A DNA stretch of 64,000 bases from Prochlorococcaceae cyanobacterium jk18x22bins.40 (GCA_022826155.1 JAJDVL010000046.1:1-64000); one strand, 5' to 3'; positions 54,687 through 63,493 are shown, counted from the stretch's first letter. Numbers and translations: made by a program. Notes: generated by a model from the sequence alone, not told the origin.

Positions 54687-55511
54687 GTGGAATCGAACCA
54701 TCCCGTGATCTCCAGCGCCGCCACGCCAGTGTGGCAGGTACGGCTTGTTCATGCCGAGCTGGGGGCACGGGTGGTGGAAGTCAGTTGTGAGAAAGGGGGC
54801 CAGGTGTTGGCCATGGCCTTGGGGGAAGCCACCACCGCCGAGGTGGCGGAAGACCGGGCCCGCCGCCGGGCAGCCCGGATGCTGCTTGAGGCCCACCCTG
54901 CCCCGGCGCCAGCCCCCCCTGAAAAATCCGAGGATGCACAGCCTGGAACGGCAGACCCGCCCAGCCCATCGGACCCACAACCCTCCCCTCTGACGTCTCC
55001 CGCTGCACAACCCGCCATCTCCCCTCAATCTGCCACGCCCCTACCCCAACCGTCTCCCCCCAGCCCTGACGCCTCCGAACCGGCGGATTGGAGTGACGAC
55101 CTGGCCGCGGTGGAGGCGCAACTGGAGAGGCTGGGCTGGGATCGGAACCAGGAGAGTGTGTACCTGGAGCGGTCTTTTGGCCGCATGGAGCGCAGCGGCA
55201 TCACCGATTACCAGGATCTACGGCTCTACATTGACGCCCTGCAGAGACTGTCGCCCCCGGCGGATCCCTGTACGGCGCCGTTGCCCGGACAGCATGAGCT
55301 GCCCCCCCACCAGCCGTCGCGAGAGCTGCTGATCCGGAACGGCAATACCCTGTTGCGCCAGTTGAATTGGACCACAGACCAAGGCCGCGCCTTCTTGAAA
55401 CGCCACTTCGGTCACACCAGCCGCCAAGCTCTGAGTGATGAGCAACTGATGCAGTTCAATCAGCAACTGGAAGCACATCGGGTTGGCGGTGATGGGTCCC
55501 CGGCTTCCTGA
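54687..55511 (+). CDS. Hypothetical protein with proline-rich linker
   Basis: 274 residues starting at GTG 54687. The N-terminal quarter reads WQVRLVHAELGARVVEVSCE and EDRARRRAARMLLEAH. A long Pro/Ser linker follows. Two similar C-terminal modules follow (LERLGWDRNQESVYLERSFG and LRQLNWTTDQGRAFLKRHFG, each with SGITDYQDL or SRQALSDEQL), so this looks like an internal duplication of a short helical domain. I do not recognise the function. It overlaps the larC frame region slightly and is probably co-transcribed with gloB and larC. Confidence 0.68.
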   Translation: MESNHPVISSAATPVWQVRLVHAELGARVVEVSCEKGGQVLAMALGEATTAEVAEDRARRRAARMLLEAHPAPAPAPPEKSEDAQPGTADPPSPSDPQPSPLTSPAAQPAISPQSATPLPQPSPPSPDASEPADWSDDLAAVEAQLERLGWDRNQESVYLERSFGRMERSGITDYQDLRLYIDALQRLSPPADPCTAPLPGQHELPPHQPSRELLIRNGNTLLRQLNWTTDQGRAFLKRHFGHTSRQALSDEQLMQFNQQLEAHRVGGDGSPAS

Positions 55512-55533
55512 AGAGGAACACGCCCCACTACCC

Positions 55534-56745
55534 ATGACCACGGCGCTTCTCCACTGGGATTGTCCCACCGGCATTGCGGGGGACATGCTGCTGGCGGCCC
55601 TGGCGGATTTGGGTGTACCGGAGGCGGTCCTCAATCGGCCTCTGCACCAACTGGGTCTGGCGGATCAATGTCGCATCGTGACCCGGGTGGGCCACAACGG
55701 CGGATTGCGGGGAATCAAAGCCCACGTGGACGTGCTGACGCCCCAGAAAAAGCACCGCCATTGGCGCCAGTTGCGCCAACTCCTGCGGACGGCTCCACTG
55801 GAGGACCCCGTGCGGCGAGCGGCGTTGCGCTGCTTCGGGCTGTTGGCGGAGGCGGAGGCGCGGGTCCATGGCTGCCCGGTGGATGCGGTGCATTTCCATG
55901 AGGTGGGCGCCCTGGATGCCGTCGCCGACGTGCTGGGCGCCTGTGCCGGCCTGTGCCATCTCCATGTGCAGACCATCAGTTGCTCGCCCCTGCCCCCAGG
56001 CCATGGCGCCGTGACCACAGCCCATGGCCTGCTGCCCATCCCCGCTCCAGCGGTGTTGGAACTGGCCAGCGCCCACCAGGTTCCTTTGCTGAGCGGCGAA
56101 GACTGGCCCCAGGGAGAGCTGGTAACCCCCACGGGATTGGCGTTGGCCGTCACCTGGGCCGGGCGTTTCGGGGCGGCGCCGGCGCTGGTGCCACGCCGGG
56201 TGGGCATCGGCCTTGGACAACGCCAACTGGATCGCCCCAACCAGTTGCGGTTGCTGCTGGCGGAGCCGTTACCCAGTCACGGGCAGCCCGCCACGGCGCT
56301 GGAGCCGTTCCAGGAGTGGGTGGTGCTGATGAGCTGCCAGGTTGACGACATGGACGGGGAAGCCCTGGCCACCCTGCAGCAGACGGCGCTGGATGCTGGC
56401 GCACTGGATGCCTGGTTGCAGCCCGTGTACATGAAAAAACAACGCCCTGGTCACCTGGTGCAGGTCCTGGTGCGGCCGGATCAACGGCAGGCCCTGCGCC
56501 AGGTGTTGTGGAGCCACTCCAGCACCTTGGGGTTGCGGGAGCAGTGGCATCACCGCTGGATCCTGCCGCGGCGTCAGGAGCAACGGCAGACACCGTTGGG
56601 GCCGGTGCGGATCAAGTGGGCCACCTTGCCGGACGGCAGCAAGCGGGGCAAGGCGGAACACGAGGACCTGGCAGCCCTGGCCCGCCGCCACCACCTGCCC
56701 CTCCAGGAGGTGCGACGGCGGATCCAACCGTTCCTGGAGCCTTGA
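55534..56745 (+). CDS. larC: Nickel pincer cofactor biosynthesis protein LarC (TIGR00299 family)
   Basis: 403-residue CTP-dependent nickel insertase in the pathway to the nickel-pincer nucleotide of lactate racemase. Visible are LHWDCPTGIAGDMLLAALAD, GCPVDAVHFHEVGALDAVAD (His/Glu-rich metal area), HGLLPIPAPAVLELA, ELVTPTGLALAVT and CQVDDMDGEALA. No larA, larB or larE is nearby; many cyanobacteria carry larC, so its job here may differ. It overlaps the next gene's TTG start by four bases. Confidence 0.85.
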   Translation: MTTALLHWDCPTGIAGDMLLAALADLGVPEAVLNRPLHQLGLADQCRIVTRVGHNGGLRGIKAHVDVLTPQKKHRHWRQLRQLLRTAPLEDPVRRAALRCFGLLAEAEARVHGCPVDAVHFHEVGALDAVADVLGACAGLCHLHVQTISCSPLPPGHGAVTTAHGLLPIPAPAVLELASAHQVPLLSGEDWPQGELVTPTGLALAVTWAGRFGAAPALVPRRVGIGLGQRQLDRPNQLRLLLAEPLPSHGQPATALEPFQEWVVLMSCQVDDMDGEALATLQQTALDAGALDAWLQPVYMKKQRPGHLVQVLVRPDQRQALRQVLWSHSSTLGLREQWHHRWILPRRQEQRQTPLGPVRIKWATLPDGSKRGKAEHEDLAALARRHHLPLQEVRRRIQPFLEP

Positions 56746-57707
56746 GCACTGCAACGTCGTTCGTGAAGAAGAGAACAGGCCTGCTGGTCCGCTGGTCCGT
56801 CAGCCTGGCGTGCATGGCCTACCTGGCCTGGACCATGGCGGATCAGGGCCGTCAGCTTCTGGAGTTGACCCCAAGCCCCTCGGATTGGGGGCTGTTGCTG
56901 GTCGGGGCGTTGGTCAGTGGCCTGGCTGTGGCCGTCAACGGCGTGGCCTGGGCGGTGCTGCTGCGCTGGTTGCGTTGTCCCCTGCCCACAGGGCAGGCGG
57001 TGGTTGTCTTTGCCCGGACCAATCTGCTGAAGTACATTCCAGGCGGCATCTGGCACCTGGCAGGCCGGATTCAACTGCTGCGCCGCCATGGCCATGGCTG
57101 GGGTCAAGCCGCCATGGCCGTCTTGCTGGATCCCCTGCTGATGGCCGTTGCGGCCCTGTTGCTGCTGCCCCTGGGGGGCTGGCGGCAGGGGTTGGGGCTG
57201 CTGGGGCCTTTGGCGGTGGTGTGTCTGCTGCCGGGCTGGCAGGAGCCCCTGACGAGGCATCTCCTGCGCCGCGTCAAGCTGCCCCGGGTTGGGGGAAACG
57301 CCGCCGCCAAGCTGTCCCCCGGCCCAATGCTGCCGGGATCGTTCCCCGGCGGCCCGTTGCTGGCGGAGATGGCTTTTGTGCTGGTGCGTTACCTGGGCTT
57401 TGCCCTCTGCGCCCACGGATTTCTGCCCCCAGGCGTGCCGCCGGGATCCCTGCTGGCCGCCTTTGCCCTGGCCTGGACAGCCGGTTTGGTGATTCCCGGC
57501 GCCCCCGCCGGACTGGGGGTGTTCGAACTGGTGCTGGTGCTATGGCTGGGTGGGGTTGTGGAGGAGGAAGCGGCCCTGCTGGCCACCGCCCTCAGCTACC
57601 GGGTGGCGTCCACCATGGGGGATGCCCTGGCGGCCCTAGGGGCTTGGGGGGTGAGCTGTTCAGGGAAACGCTGGAAAACCTCAAATTGGATCCGCACAGG
57701 ATTCTGA
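56742..57707 (+). CDS. UPF0104/lysylphosphatidylglycerol synthase-like membrane protein
   Basis: 321 residues with about seven hydrophobic helices, of the membrane domain family shared with MprF/AglD (flippase-like). Motif FARTNLLKYIPGGIWHLAGR is characteristic, as is APAGLGVFELVLVLWL. I chose TTG 56742, overlapping the larC stop. The tail (CSGKRWKTSNWIRTGF) is non-hydrophobic and ends two bases before a repeated sequence at 57709, so the natural C-terminus may be replaced by mobile DNA. Confidence 0.82.
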   Translation: MSTATSFVKKRTGLLVRWSVSLACMAYLAWTMADQGRQLLELTPSPSDWGLLLVGALVSGLAVAVNGVAWAVLLRWLRCPLPTGQAVVVFARTNLLKYIPGGIWHLAGRIQLLRRHGHGWGQAAMAVLLDPLLMAVAALLLLPLGGWRQGLGLLGPLAVVCLLPGWQEPLTRHLLRRVKLPRVGGNAAAKLSPGPMLPGSFPGGPLLAEMAFVLVRYLGFALCAHGFLPPGVPPGSLLAAFALAWTAGLVIPGAPAGLGVFELVLVLWLGGVVEEEAALLATALSYRVASTMGDALAALGAWGVSCSGKRWKTSNWIRTGF

Positions 57708-57708
57708 C

Positions 57709-57896
57709 GGGGCTTATGTACCACAGTGCCGAAACCCACCAGAGCCCTCTTGAACACTAGAGTTTGGCTTCAGTCTTAAGGAGTCTTGCTTTAAAACTGG
57801 TTCAGCATTGTTGCCAGTATTGCATTGCCTGTAAGTGAGTATTGAATCTCACGACCGCGTTTCTTTATCAAGGGGCTTACGTACCACAGTGCCGAA
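57709..57896. repeat. 25-bp direct repeat flanking a short segment
   Basis: GGGGCTTATGTACCACAGTG plus CCGAA at 57709-57733 recurs at 57872-57896 with one mismatch (T/C). The two copies are 163 bases apart and lie just before an IS1595-type transposase fragment. They may be transposon ends or a duplication made by insertion. Confidence 0.75.
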
Positions 57897-57942
57897 CCTG
57901 TCTCAAGGCCGTCTCAGCCACTGTTTAGTCTCATTGGTTTCA

Positions 57943-58110
57943 AGTAAGTCTTACTGCGCTCAAAAGCAAATCCGGCTAGACGGCCTCCGCTGCCCTCACT
58001 GTGGCGGCCAGAACATGCAATGCGGCATCAAACACCCGTCCATGACACACCGGTGCCGCGACTGCCCTGGTTACCCCATGTTTGGCGGCAAGCGCAAAAA
58101 CATGTCCAAC
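57943..58110 (+). pseudogene. IS1595-family transposase fragment (N-terminal zinc ribbon only)
   Basis: The frame reads KQIRLDGLRCPHCGGQNMQC followed by GIKHPSMTHRCRDCPGYPMF. The paired CPHC and CRDC cysteines, with KHPTMTHRCRD-like context, are the zinc ribbon at the start of IS1595-type transposases. No start codon in a sensible place and no DDE catalytic region follow; the reading continues into lysine-rich DNA and then an unrelated coiled-coil fragment. A dead remnant. Confidence 0.7.
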
Positions 58111-58154
58111 GCCAAGCGCAAGGCCAGCAAGGGCAGGGGACCAGCACCACCGTT

Positions 58155-58262
58155 GCAAGCGCCCGTGACCGCTCCACCAAGCAGGTGGTGGCCCACGCGG
58201 TGGATCAGATTCGCACCCTCTCCACAGGAGTCCATGCAGATATCCAGGGTTTCCATAGCAAG
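58155..58262 (+). pseudogene. Coiled-coil gene remnant, copy B
   Basis: The frame gives ARDRSTKQVVAHAVDQIRTL followed by STGVHADIQGFHSK. Positions 58203-58255 repeat 40552-40604 in opposite orientation with about three mismatches. It is in direct continuation of the transposase fragment but shifted in frame. No complete gene surrounds either copy in this window. The remainder of 58263-58403 shows nothing. Confidence 0.6.
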
Positions 58263-58403
58263 TCCTGGTCAGGGATTCAGCCCTTCAGCACCATAAGTCC
58301 CAGGTGGAACACCATAGTCTAAAACGTGGAATCAAAAACCTGAGATGTGTAACAGAAATATAGACAATAAGGTCACAGAAATTACCAGAGGAAGGGGGGC
58401 AAC

Positions 58404-59627
58404 TCAGATTCTAGAAGCATAAGAAAAGCAATAGAGGGAATACAGTAGGTTAAGGAACCGATAACCACCACGAACAGATGGATCTTGCGTCAGAACACCT
58501 AGGTTTTTCATGCGTTGCAAAAAGTTATCAAAAACTCTAATTTCTCCACTGGTCAGATTTTTAATTATCTCTGAGCGGCGAAAATGGAAGATAGGCTTAT
58601 CACTCATCATTTTTTTTAGAATTGATCGATATTTCTCACTACGGATCGTATCGAAGACTTGTCGATCCAGAAATCTTCGCCCAATGATTTCAGTACCATT
58701 AACAATTCCGCGAAGCACTGTGTGTTTGTCAATCTCCAGCTCTTGAACCATACACTCCTGAGCCACGTGCCAGACCGATTCTCCTAGCTGATGAGCAAAG
58801 ACCGGCAATCCACCAGCGTACTGAACAAGGCTCTCTAAACCTTCTGAGCTAATTCTTGCCCCTGCAGAAGTAAAAGTGCTCTCATAAAATTCACGTGTCT
58901 CTTCTTCAGTCCAGGGATTTATATCCAATAGGTCAAAAACACGAGCCAGCGATTGTTGATTTTGAATCAGAGCTTTGCGACGCTCTTCCAGCCCAACAAC
59001 CAGAATACAAAGACAAATGCCTGAGTAGGATATAGATAATTCATCAACTGTACTTTTAAACCAATGAGCTACCTCTTCTAAGTTTGCCAAGCCGTTAACA
59101 TCATCCAGAATAAGTAGCAGTCCTTGTTTGTCCGTTTTTTTGATAAAATCTTGAATGTATAAACCAAAATTATTGACCATTGTCGAGAAATCTTGGTCTT
59201 CCAGGTTTAATTCAAGAATAACTCCAAATGCGCCAACCTTGCGAATATGATTACCAAAAAATTCACGCACTTTCTCGTGCCATGGCTGATTGATGCTCTC
59301 TTTTAATAATTGATTACAGATTTTCCTCATCATCCCATTAAGATCCCGCGCGCCACCAAGAAAGACATGGCAACCTGTCATATCATCTTCCTGCTCACAG
59401 CGACTACGGACAAATTGCACCAGCGAACTTTTGCCAATCCCCGGCTCACCGGCAACAAAACCAACCTTCAACCGACCATGAGTGCTAGCCATTGCCATCC
59501 GATGCAGATACTCAATCTCGTGCTGACGCCCTACGAAAGATTCAATCGGGACGGGTACACCGGGTCGAAACGGACTTAAGCCGGGGTCCATTTGTCTGGG
59601 CCGAGGGGATGGCTTAAACCCTAGCAT
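58404..59627 (-). CDS. AAA/STAND-type ATPase (accessory)
   Basis: 407 residues, clearly richer in A+T than neighbouring genes. After an N-terminal SPFRPGVPVPIESFVGRQHE comes Walker A VAGEPGIGKSSLVQF, Walker B GLLLILDDVNGLANLEEV, and a C-terminal winged-helix-like part. It resembles Orc1/Cdc6-like or 'archaeal ATPase'-type proteins spread by horizontal transfer, which have no agreed function; some belong to defence or stress modules. ATG 59591 (MDPGLSPFRPG) is an alternative start. No obvious partner gene is next to it. Confidence 0.75.
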   Translation of the reverse strand: MLGFKPSPRPRQMDPGLSPFRPGVPVPIESFVGRQHEIEYLHRMAMASTHGRLKVGFVAGEPGIGKSSLVQFVRSRCEQEDDMTGCHVFLGGARDLNGMMRKICNQLLKESINQPWHEKVREFFGNHIRKVGAFGVILELNLEDQDFSTMVNNFGLYIQDFIKKTDKQGLLLILDDVNGLANLEEVAHWFKSTVDELSISYSGICLCILVVGLEERRKALIQNQQSLARVFDLLDINPWTEEETREFYESTFTSAGARISSEGLESLVQYAGGLPVFAHQLGESVWHVAQECMVQELEIDKHTVLRGIVNGTEIIGRRFLDRQVFDTIRSEKYRSILKKMMSDKPIFHFRRSEIIKNLTSGEIRVFDNFLQRMKNLGVLTQDPSVRGGYRFLNLLYSLYCFSYASRI

Positions 59628-60180
59628 ACAAAGGGCATGTCCTGAGGCCGGACAAATCTCAAGGTAGATCTCAGTGTAGCTGGGGTCTACCTATGGGGCG
59701 CTGGGGACGCACCGTGATCAGAACTGCATGTTCAACTCAAGCTGGACGACGCCATGTTTAGGAGCGGCACCGTCGTTGGCGGCTCTCCCACCATATCATC
59801 TGGCGTGCCAAGCTCTAGGGCCTGTGGACAGAAAGGGGGTTGTCAGATGGGTGTAGGGGTGTTTCAACCATCAGAGATGGAGGTTGTGATGAGCGATCAC
59901 CGCTTTGTGATCACGGGTCGGCCCTGGCAGAGCATGCCCCGCTGCTTCCAGATAAGGCTACGGACGTGGCGTTACCGCCGACCGGAGATCCAGTTGAGGA
60001 CAACACACCCGAAGTGCTGGCGTCTCAACGGCTGCCCAGCCAACTCCAACTGGGAGACTTGCTGCTTGGAGGATAAACCCCCTCCCGAACGAGGTGGCCT
60101 GAGTCAAGGTTGACAGATCCAGCTTTGCAACGTGCGGGCGCGCTGTTTCTGATGAAGAGCGAGCCGGGATGGGCAGACAT
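59628..60180. other. Intergenic stretch with no supported gene
   Basis: About 550 bases between the ATPase and the porin terminator. Frames on both strands (for example 59754-60113) have no recognisable features. A peptide-like RHRRWRLSHHIIWRAKL near 59770 faintly recalls an IS200-type transposase but ends in a stop, and I do not call it. Probably decayed DNA plus the promoter of the minus-strand ATPase. Confidence 0.45.
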
Positions 60181-60204
60181 GAAAAAGGGGGCCTTGCGGC
60201 CCCC
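60181..60204 (-). terminator. Rho-independent terminator of the porin gene
   Basis: On the minus strand a perfect 7-bp GC stem (GGGGGCC / GGCCCCC, GCAA loop) is followed by TTTTT, 26 bases after the porin stop. Confidence 0.85.
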
Positions 60205-60229
60205 TGTGTACACACAACTTCTGAGAAGA

Positions 60230-61774
60230 TCAGAAGGAGAGGGTAGGACGCACTGCAATGGCGAAGGCGTCAGCATTGTCCATGTTGTCAGCGTTCGAGA
60301 TGAAGTCCAGGTAAATGGGAATCTCGAAGTTGTCGTTGATGCTGAAAGTGTAGTAGAGTTCCAGCACTTGCATCACGTCATCAGTTTCAGGATCTGTCGT
60401 GTACTCAGGCGTGCCGTAGGCAATACCAGCGGAGTTGCCGGGGAAGATGGCATCATCCATGTTCAGGGCAATCATCCATTGGGCAGAATCCATATCTGAA
60501 CCCATGTCATAATCCCACTTACCCAAGCTGTAGCTGCCACTGAGGGAAATGGTGTCTGTGAAGTAGGAACCTGCCACCAAATGGAAGTAACCCTTTGTTA
60601 AATCATTATCACTGTTTTCTTTGATGTTCTGGTAGGCAACTGTGAACAGGGCATCATTGCCTCCAAACAGCGCCCCCTCCCAGCTCAACGCCAACACACC
60701 GGAGCGGTCCGTCTCTTCACCGAAGATGCCCATCTCGCCTGCTTGATCTGCGGCATCACCACCATCAACGGCGTAGGAGGCAGAGGCTGTCAGGGTGCCC
60801 GCATCACTGGAGAGGAGATCTACGCTGAAGCCAACGCCAGCGTCGCCGAAGTCGCTAGGGCCGTAATCATCATAACCACCGCCGCCGTAGTAGGTGCCAA
60901 GGCCGACGATGGGATCAAGATCATCGACGTCTGTGCCGAACGTCAGGGTGGTCATCATGCCGCCCAGGTCAAGGCTTGTCTCGTAGGAGAAACCGCCGAA
61001 ACTAACATCTTCTTCGTCGCCGGCTACACCATAGAAGTCGCCGGAGGAAAGGTAGTCCGCCGATCCCTTGGCCATCAAGTCACCCGTCAGGGAGAAGCTG
61101 AGGGTATCGGAACCGGTGAAGCTGGTCTCAAAGCTTACCTCAACTTCGCTGCTCAGAGCAAGGCCGGAGTTGTCTTTTGTAATCTTCTCAGGCATACCAT
61201 CAGGCATACCATAGGTACCCTTCGCATCCTTATCATCAGAAGCGAAGTAGACGAAGTCCGTAGCGATCTCGAAGCTGGCTTTGGTGGTGGTGGAGAATTG
61301 ACTGTCTTCCAGTTCGCTCACCTTGGCGTCCAGGCCGTCCACACTCCCTTTCAGGGTGATGAGCTCTTCCTCGAAGGAGGCCACCAAGCGCTCCAGGGTG
61401 TCCATGTCTTCCATGGCGCTCATCTTCATCTCCTCACCCATCATGTCCACCTTGGCGGAGATGGAGTCCAGACAGGAACTGAGGACAGCCGCCATCTGGA
61501 AGCGGGTCACGGGCTGGTTGCCGCGGAAGGTGCCGTCACCGAACCCGGAGACGCATCCATAGGTTTCCACCAGTTCGGACAGTGCCTGGTAGGCCCAGTC
61601 CGTGGGGTAGACGTCGGAAAAGTCCCGGATGGTGGTGGCCTGGGCGATGGAATAGCCCTGGACGGTATCCAGGTTCAATTGAACGTCGTTGGCCAGGCTG
61701 CTGACAGGCGCCAGCACAACAGGCAGAAGCGCAGCGGCCGGGGCTGCAACGAGCAGTCGCTGAAACGGTTTCAT
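60230..61774 (-). CDS. SLH-domain carbohydrate/ion porin (SomA/OprB-type)
   Basis: 514-residue outer-membrane porin. The start at 61774 gives a signal peptide (KPFQRLLVAAPAAALLPVVL). An S-layer-homology domain follows (DFSDVYPTDWAYQALSELVE, GDGTFRGNQPVTRFQMAAVL), which anchors to the peptidoglycan-linked wall polymer. A coiled coil follows (MEDMDTLERLVASFEEELIT). The remainder is an OprB-like barrel with aromatic ends (closing DAFAIAVRPTLSF). It is probably a major outer-membrane protein with a strong terminator, transported by the Sec/BAM route. Its SLH domain resembles the one in the chimera at 38132. Confidence 0.88.
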   Translation of the reverse strand: MKPFQRLLVAAPAAALLPVVLAPVSSLANDVQLNLDTVQGYSIAQATTIRDFSDVYPTDWAYQALSELVETYGCVSGFGDGTFRGNQPVTRFQMAAVLSSCLDSISAKVDMMGEEMKMSAMEDMDTLERLVASFEEELITLKGSVDGLDAKVSELEDSQFSTTTKASFEIATDFVYFASDDKDAKGTYGMPDGMPEKITKDNSGLALSSEVEVSFETSFTGSDTLSFSLTGDLMAKGSADYLSSGDFYGVAGDEEDVSFGGFSYETSLDLGGMMTTLTFGTDVDDLDPIVGLGTYYGGGGYDDYGPSDFGDAGVGFSVDLLSSDAGTLTASASYAVDGGDAADQAGEMGIFGEETDRSGVLALSWEGALFGGNDALFTVAYQNIKENSDNDLTKGYFHLVAGSYFTDTISLSGSYSLGKWDYDMGSDMDSAQWMIALNMDDAIFPGNSAGIAYGTPEYTTDPETDDVMQVLELYYTFSINDNFEIPIYLDFISNADNMDNADAFAIAVRPTLSF

Positions 61775-61895
61775 TGAGAGAACCTCACACACAAGGACAT
61801 GGACACGAGGACCACGTGTAGGGAATCCTAGAGGAGCAAGGCGTCTTTTGCAAGTGCAAGCTACTGGCTTGACATTTTTTCTTTCTGGGAGGCGC

Positions 61896-62660
61896 TCAGT
61901 TGGGGGGGAGATCCATGGAGCGGCGCAGGGCGGCCAGTTCGTCGTCCAATTGGGCCTGCTGGGGGGTGGCTTTCCTGTTGTCCGGCAGAAGGGGCAGGGC
62001 CGGGGCAGGGGCCATGGAAGCCTTCAGGGCCGCCAGATCCTGATCCACGTCGCTCCCCTCCATGGCCTCGAAACGGGCCTCCAGGTTTTCACCCGCCAGC
62101 TCGGTCACTGCCGCGGTTTCCGCTTCCAGAGATTCCACCTTCTCCTCCATGCGCTCGAAGGCGGCCATGGAGGAGTCGGTGCTGATGCCGCTGACGGCCC
62201 CTTCAAGCTGCTTCTGGGCCTGGGCCGCCTGGACGCGGGCTTTCAGGGTGTCTTTCCTGGTTTTGGCCTGGGCGATCTTGCCCTCCAGTTTCAGCAGGCT
62301 GCGCTTCAAGGTCTCCACCTGTCCCGCCTGGGATTCCAACTGTTGACCCAGGGTCTGGGCAGTGTCCATGTGGGTTTTGCGCCGGGCCAGGGCTTCGCGG
62401 GCCAACCCCTCGTCGCCCCCCTGGAGGGCCAGTTGGGCGCGGCCGTACCACTGGTCCGCCTGAACACGGGCCTGGCTGGCCTGACGCTCAACGCGCTTCT
62501 GGCTGGCTACGGAAGTGGCCACCGCCTGGCGCAGCTTCACCAGATCCGCCTGCATGTCCATCAGGGCCTGGTCCAGAATCTTGGCGGGATCTTCCGCACG
62601 GCTCACCAGGTCGTTGGCATTGGCGCGTAGCAGTCGCCAAAGTCGTGAAAAGAAAGACAT
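61896..62660 (-). CDS. PspA/IM30 (Vipp1) family membrane-remodelling protein
   Basis: 254 residues, mostly long helices: MSFFSRLWRLLRANANDLVS (amphipathic membrane-binding start), DPAKILDQALMDMQADLVKL, and coiled coils up to AALRRSMDLPPN. ESCRT-III-like protein that protects or shapes thylakoid and plasma membranes. A short acidic/Pro-rich part follows the core; whether the longer Vipp1 C-terminal helix is present is unclear. It is on the minus strand upstream of the porin with a 120-base gap. Confidence 0.92.
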   Translation of the reverse strand: MSFFSRLWRLLRANANDLVSRAEDPAKILDQALMDMQADLVKLRQAVATSVASQKRVERQASQARVQADQWYGRAQLALQGGDEGLAREALARRKTHMDTAQTLGQQLESQAGQVETLKRSLLKLEGKIAQAKTRKDTLKARVQAAQAQKQLEGAVSGISTDSSMAAFERMEEKVESLEAETAAVTELAGENLEARFEAMEGSDVDQDLAALKASMAPAPALPLLPDNRKATPQQAQLDDELAALRRSMDLPPN

Positions 62661-62730
62661 GACGGCAGCGTCAACGGGGCTAGGTTGGCGCGCAGCTTAG
62701 CAGGGCTTGGCCAGGGGTGCAGGGGGTGGG

Positions 62731-63396
62731 TCAGGACTGCTTGGGCAAGAGGAGTTGATACACCTTGTTCAGACCGAAACCCAGATCGTCCATACGGGCA
62801 GAGAGGCTGTCGATGCGGGTGGCGAGGGCGTCGATACGGGCGCTGAGGCTCGCGCCAAGGGTGTCCATGCGGGCAGCAAGATCGTCAATGCGGGCGCTGA
62901 GGTCCGCACCAAGGGCGTCCATGCGGGTGGCGAGGTCGTCGATGCGGGCGCTGAGGCTCGCGCCAAGGGTGTCCATGCGGGCGGCAAGATCGTCGATACG
63001 GGCGCTGAGGTCCGCACCAAGGGTGTCCATGCGGGTGGCGAGGTCGTCGATGCGGACGCTCAGGCCGTCCACGCGGGCAGAGAGAGCATCGATGCGGGCG
63101 GAGAGGTCCGCGCCAAGATCGTCGATGCGGGCGTTGAGGTCCGCACCAAGGGTGTCCATGCGGATGGCGAGGTCGTCGATGCGGACGCCGAGATCATCGA
63201 TGCGGGCGTTCATGGCGTAGACCCCGAAAGCGATGGACAGCAGTAGGCCAAGGATGGTGACCACCACGCCAATCACCGCCACCACCACGGCAGGCTCCAG
63301 CCATGGGGGGCGCCCCAGGCCGTTCTTGGCTGCCGCAGTCGTGGTTGTTGCCTGGGGCTGCACTTCGGGGCGGGCCGGCGGAGTGTTGGAGGTCAT
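62731..63396 (-). CDS. Membrane-anchored coiled-coil protein with 18-residue repeats
   Basis: 221 residues. After a Pro/Thr-rich start is one membrane helix (PAVVVAVIGVVVTILGLLLS) and then a coiled coil almost to the end (RIDDLGVRIDDLAIRMDTLG...). SARIDDLAARMDTLGASL occurs twice exactly and further copies are nearly exact. The 18-residue period equals a heptad plus a hendecad, so it may form a stalk. No known family; the start at 63396 precedes the membrane helix. It is divergent from dciA. The two remnants at 40498 and 58155 have the same type of coil. Confidence 0.72.
   Translation of the reverse strand: MTSNTPPARPEVQPQATTTTAAAKNGLGRPPWLEPAVVVAVIGVVVTILGLLLSIAFGVYAMNARIDDLGVRIDDLAIRMDTLGADLNARIDDLGADLSARIDALSARVDGLSVRIDDLATRMDTLGADLSARIDDLAARMDTLGASLSARIDDLATRMDALGADLSARIDDLAARMDTLGASLSARIDALATRIDSLSARMDDLGFGLNKVYQLLLPKQS
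62843..63070. repeat. Tandem 54-bp repeats inside the coiled-coil gene
   Basis: Units such as CTGAGGCTCGCGCCAAGGGT begin at 62843 and 62951, exactly 108 (two times 54) bases apart, with closely related units between and after. In-frame repeats of this kind change length by slippage or recombination. Confidence 0.75.
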
Positions 63397-63493
63397 GGGT
63401 TGGGGGCCTTGTTTCCAACAATAGAGGCTTCCCACGGTTGGCGATTCAGGGCTGGGGGTGCTGGAATTGGTGCAGTGATCGTGGGCTGTGGGG

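Noticed and set aside
59754-60113. 119-codon plus-strand frame in the gap before the porin terminator
   Set aside because: No signal, membrane or domain features; a faint IS200-like peptide in another frame ends at once in a stop.
60743-61777. 344-codon plus-strand frame opposite the porin
   Set aside because: Shadow of the porin; glycine-rich antisense with no start context.
62843-63070. CRISPR-like array
   Set aside because: The repeats are contiguous, in frame and encode a coiled coil; there are no unique spacers and no cas genes.
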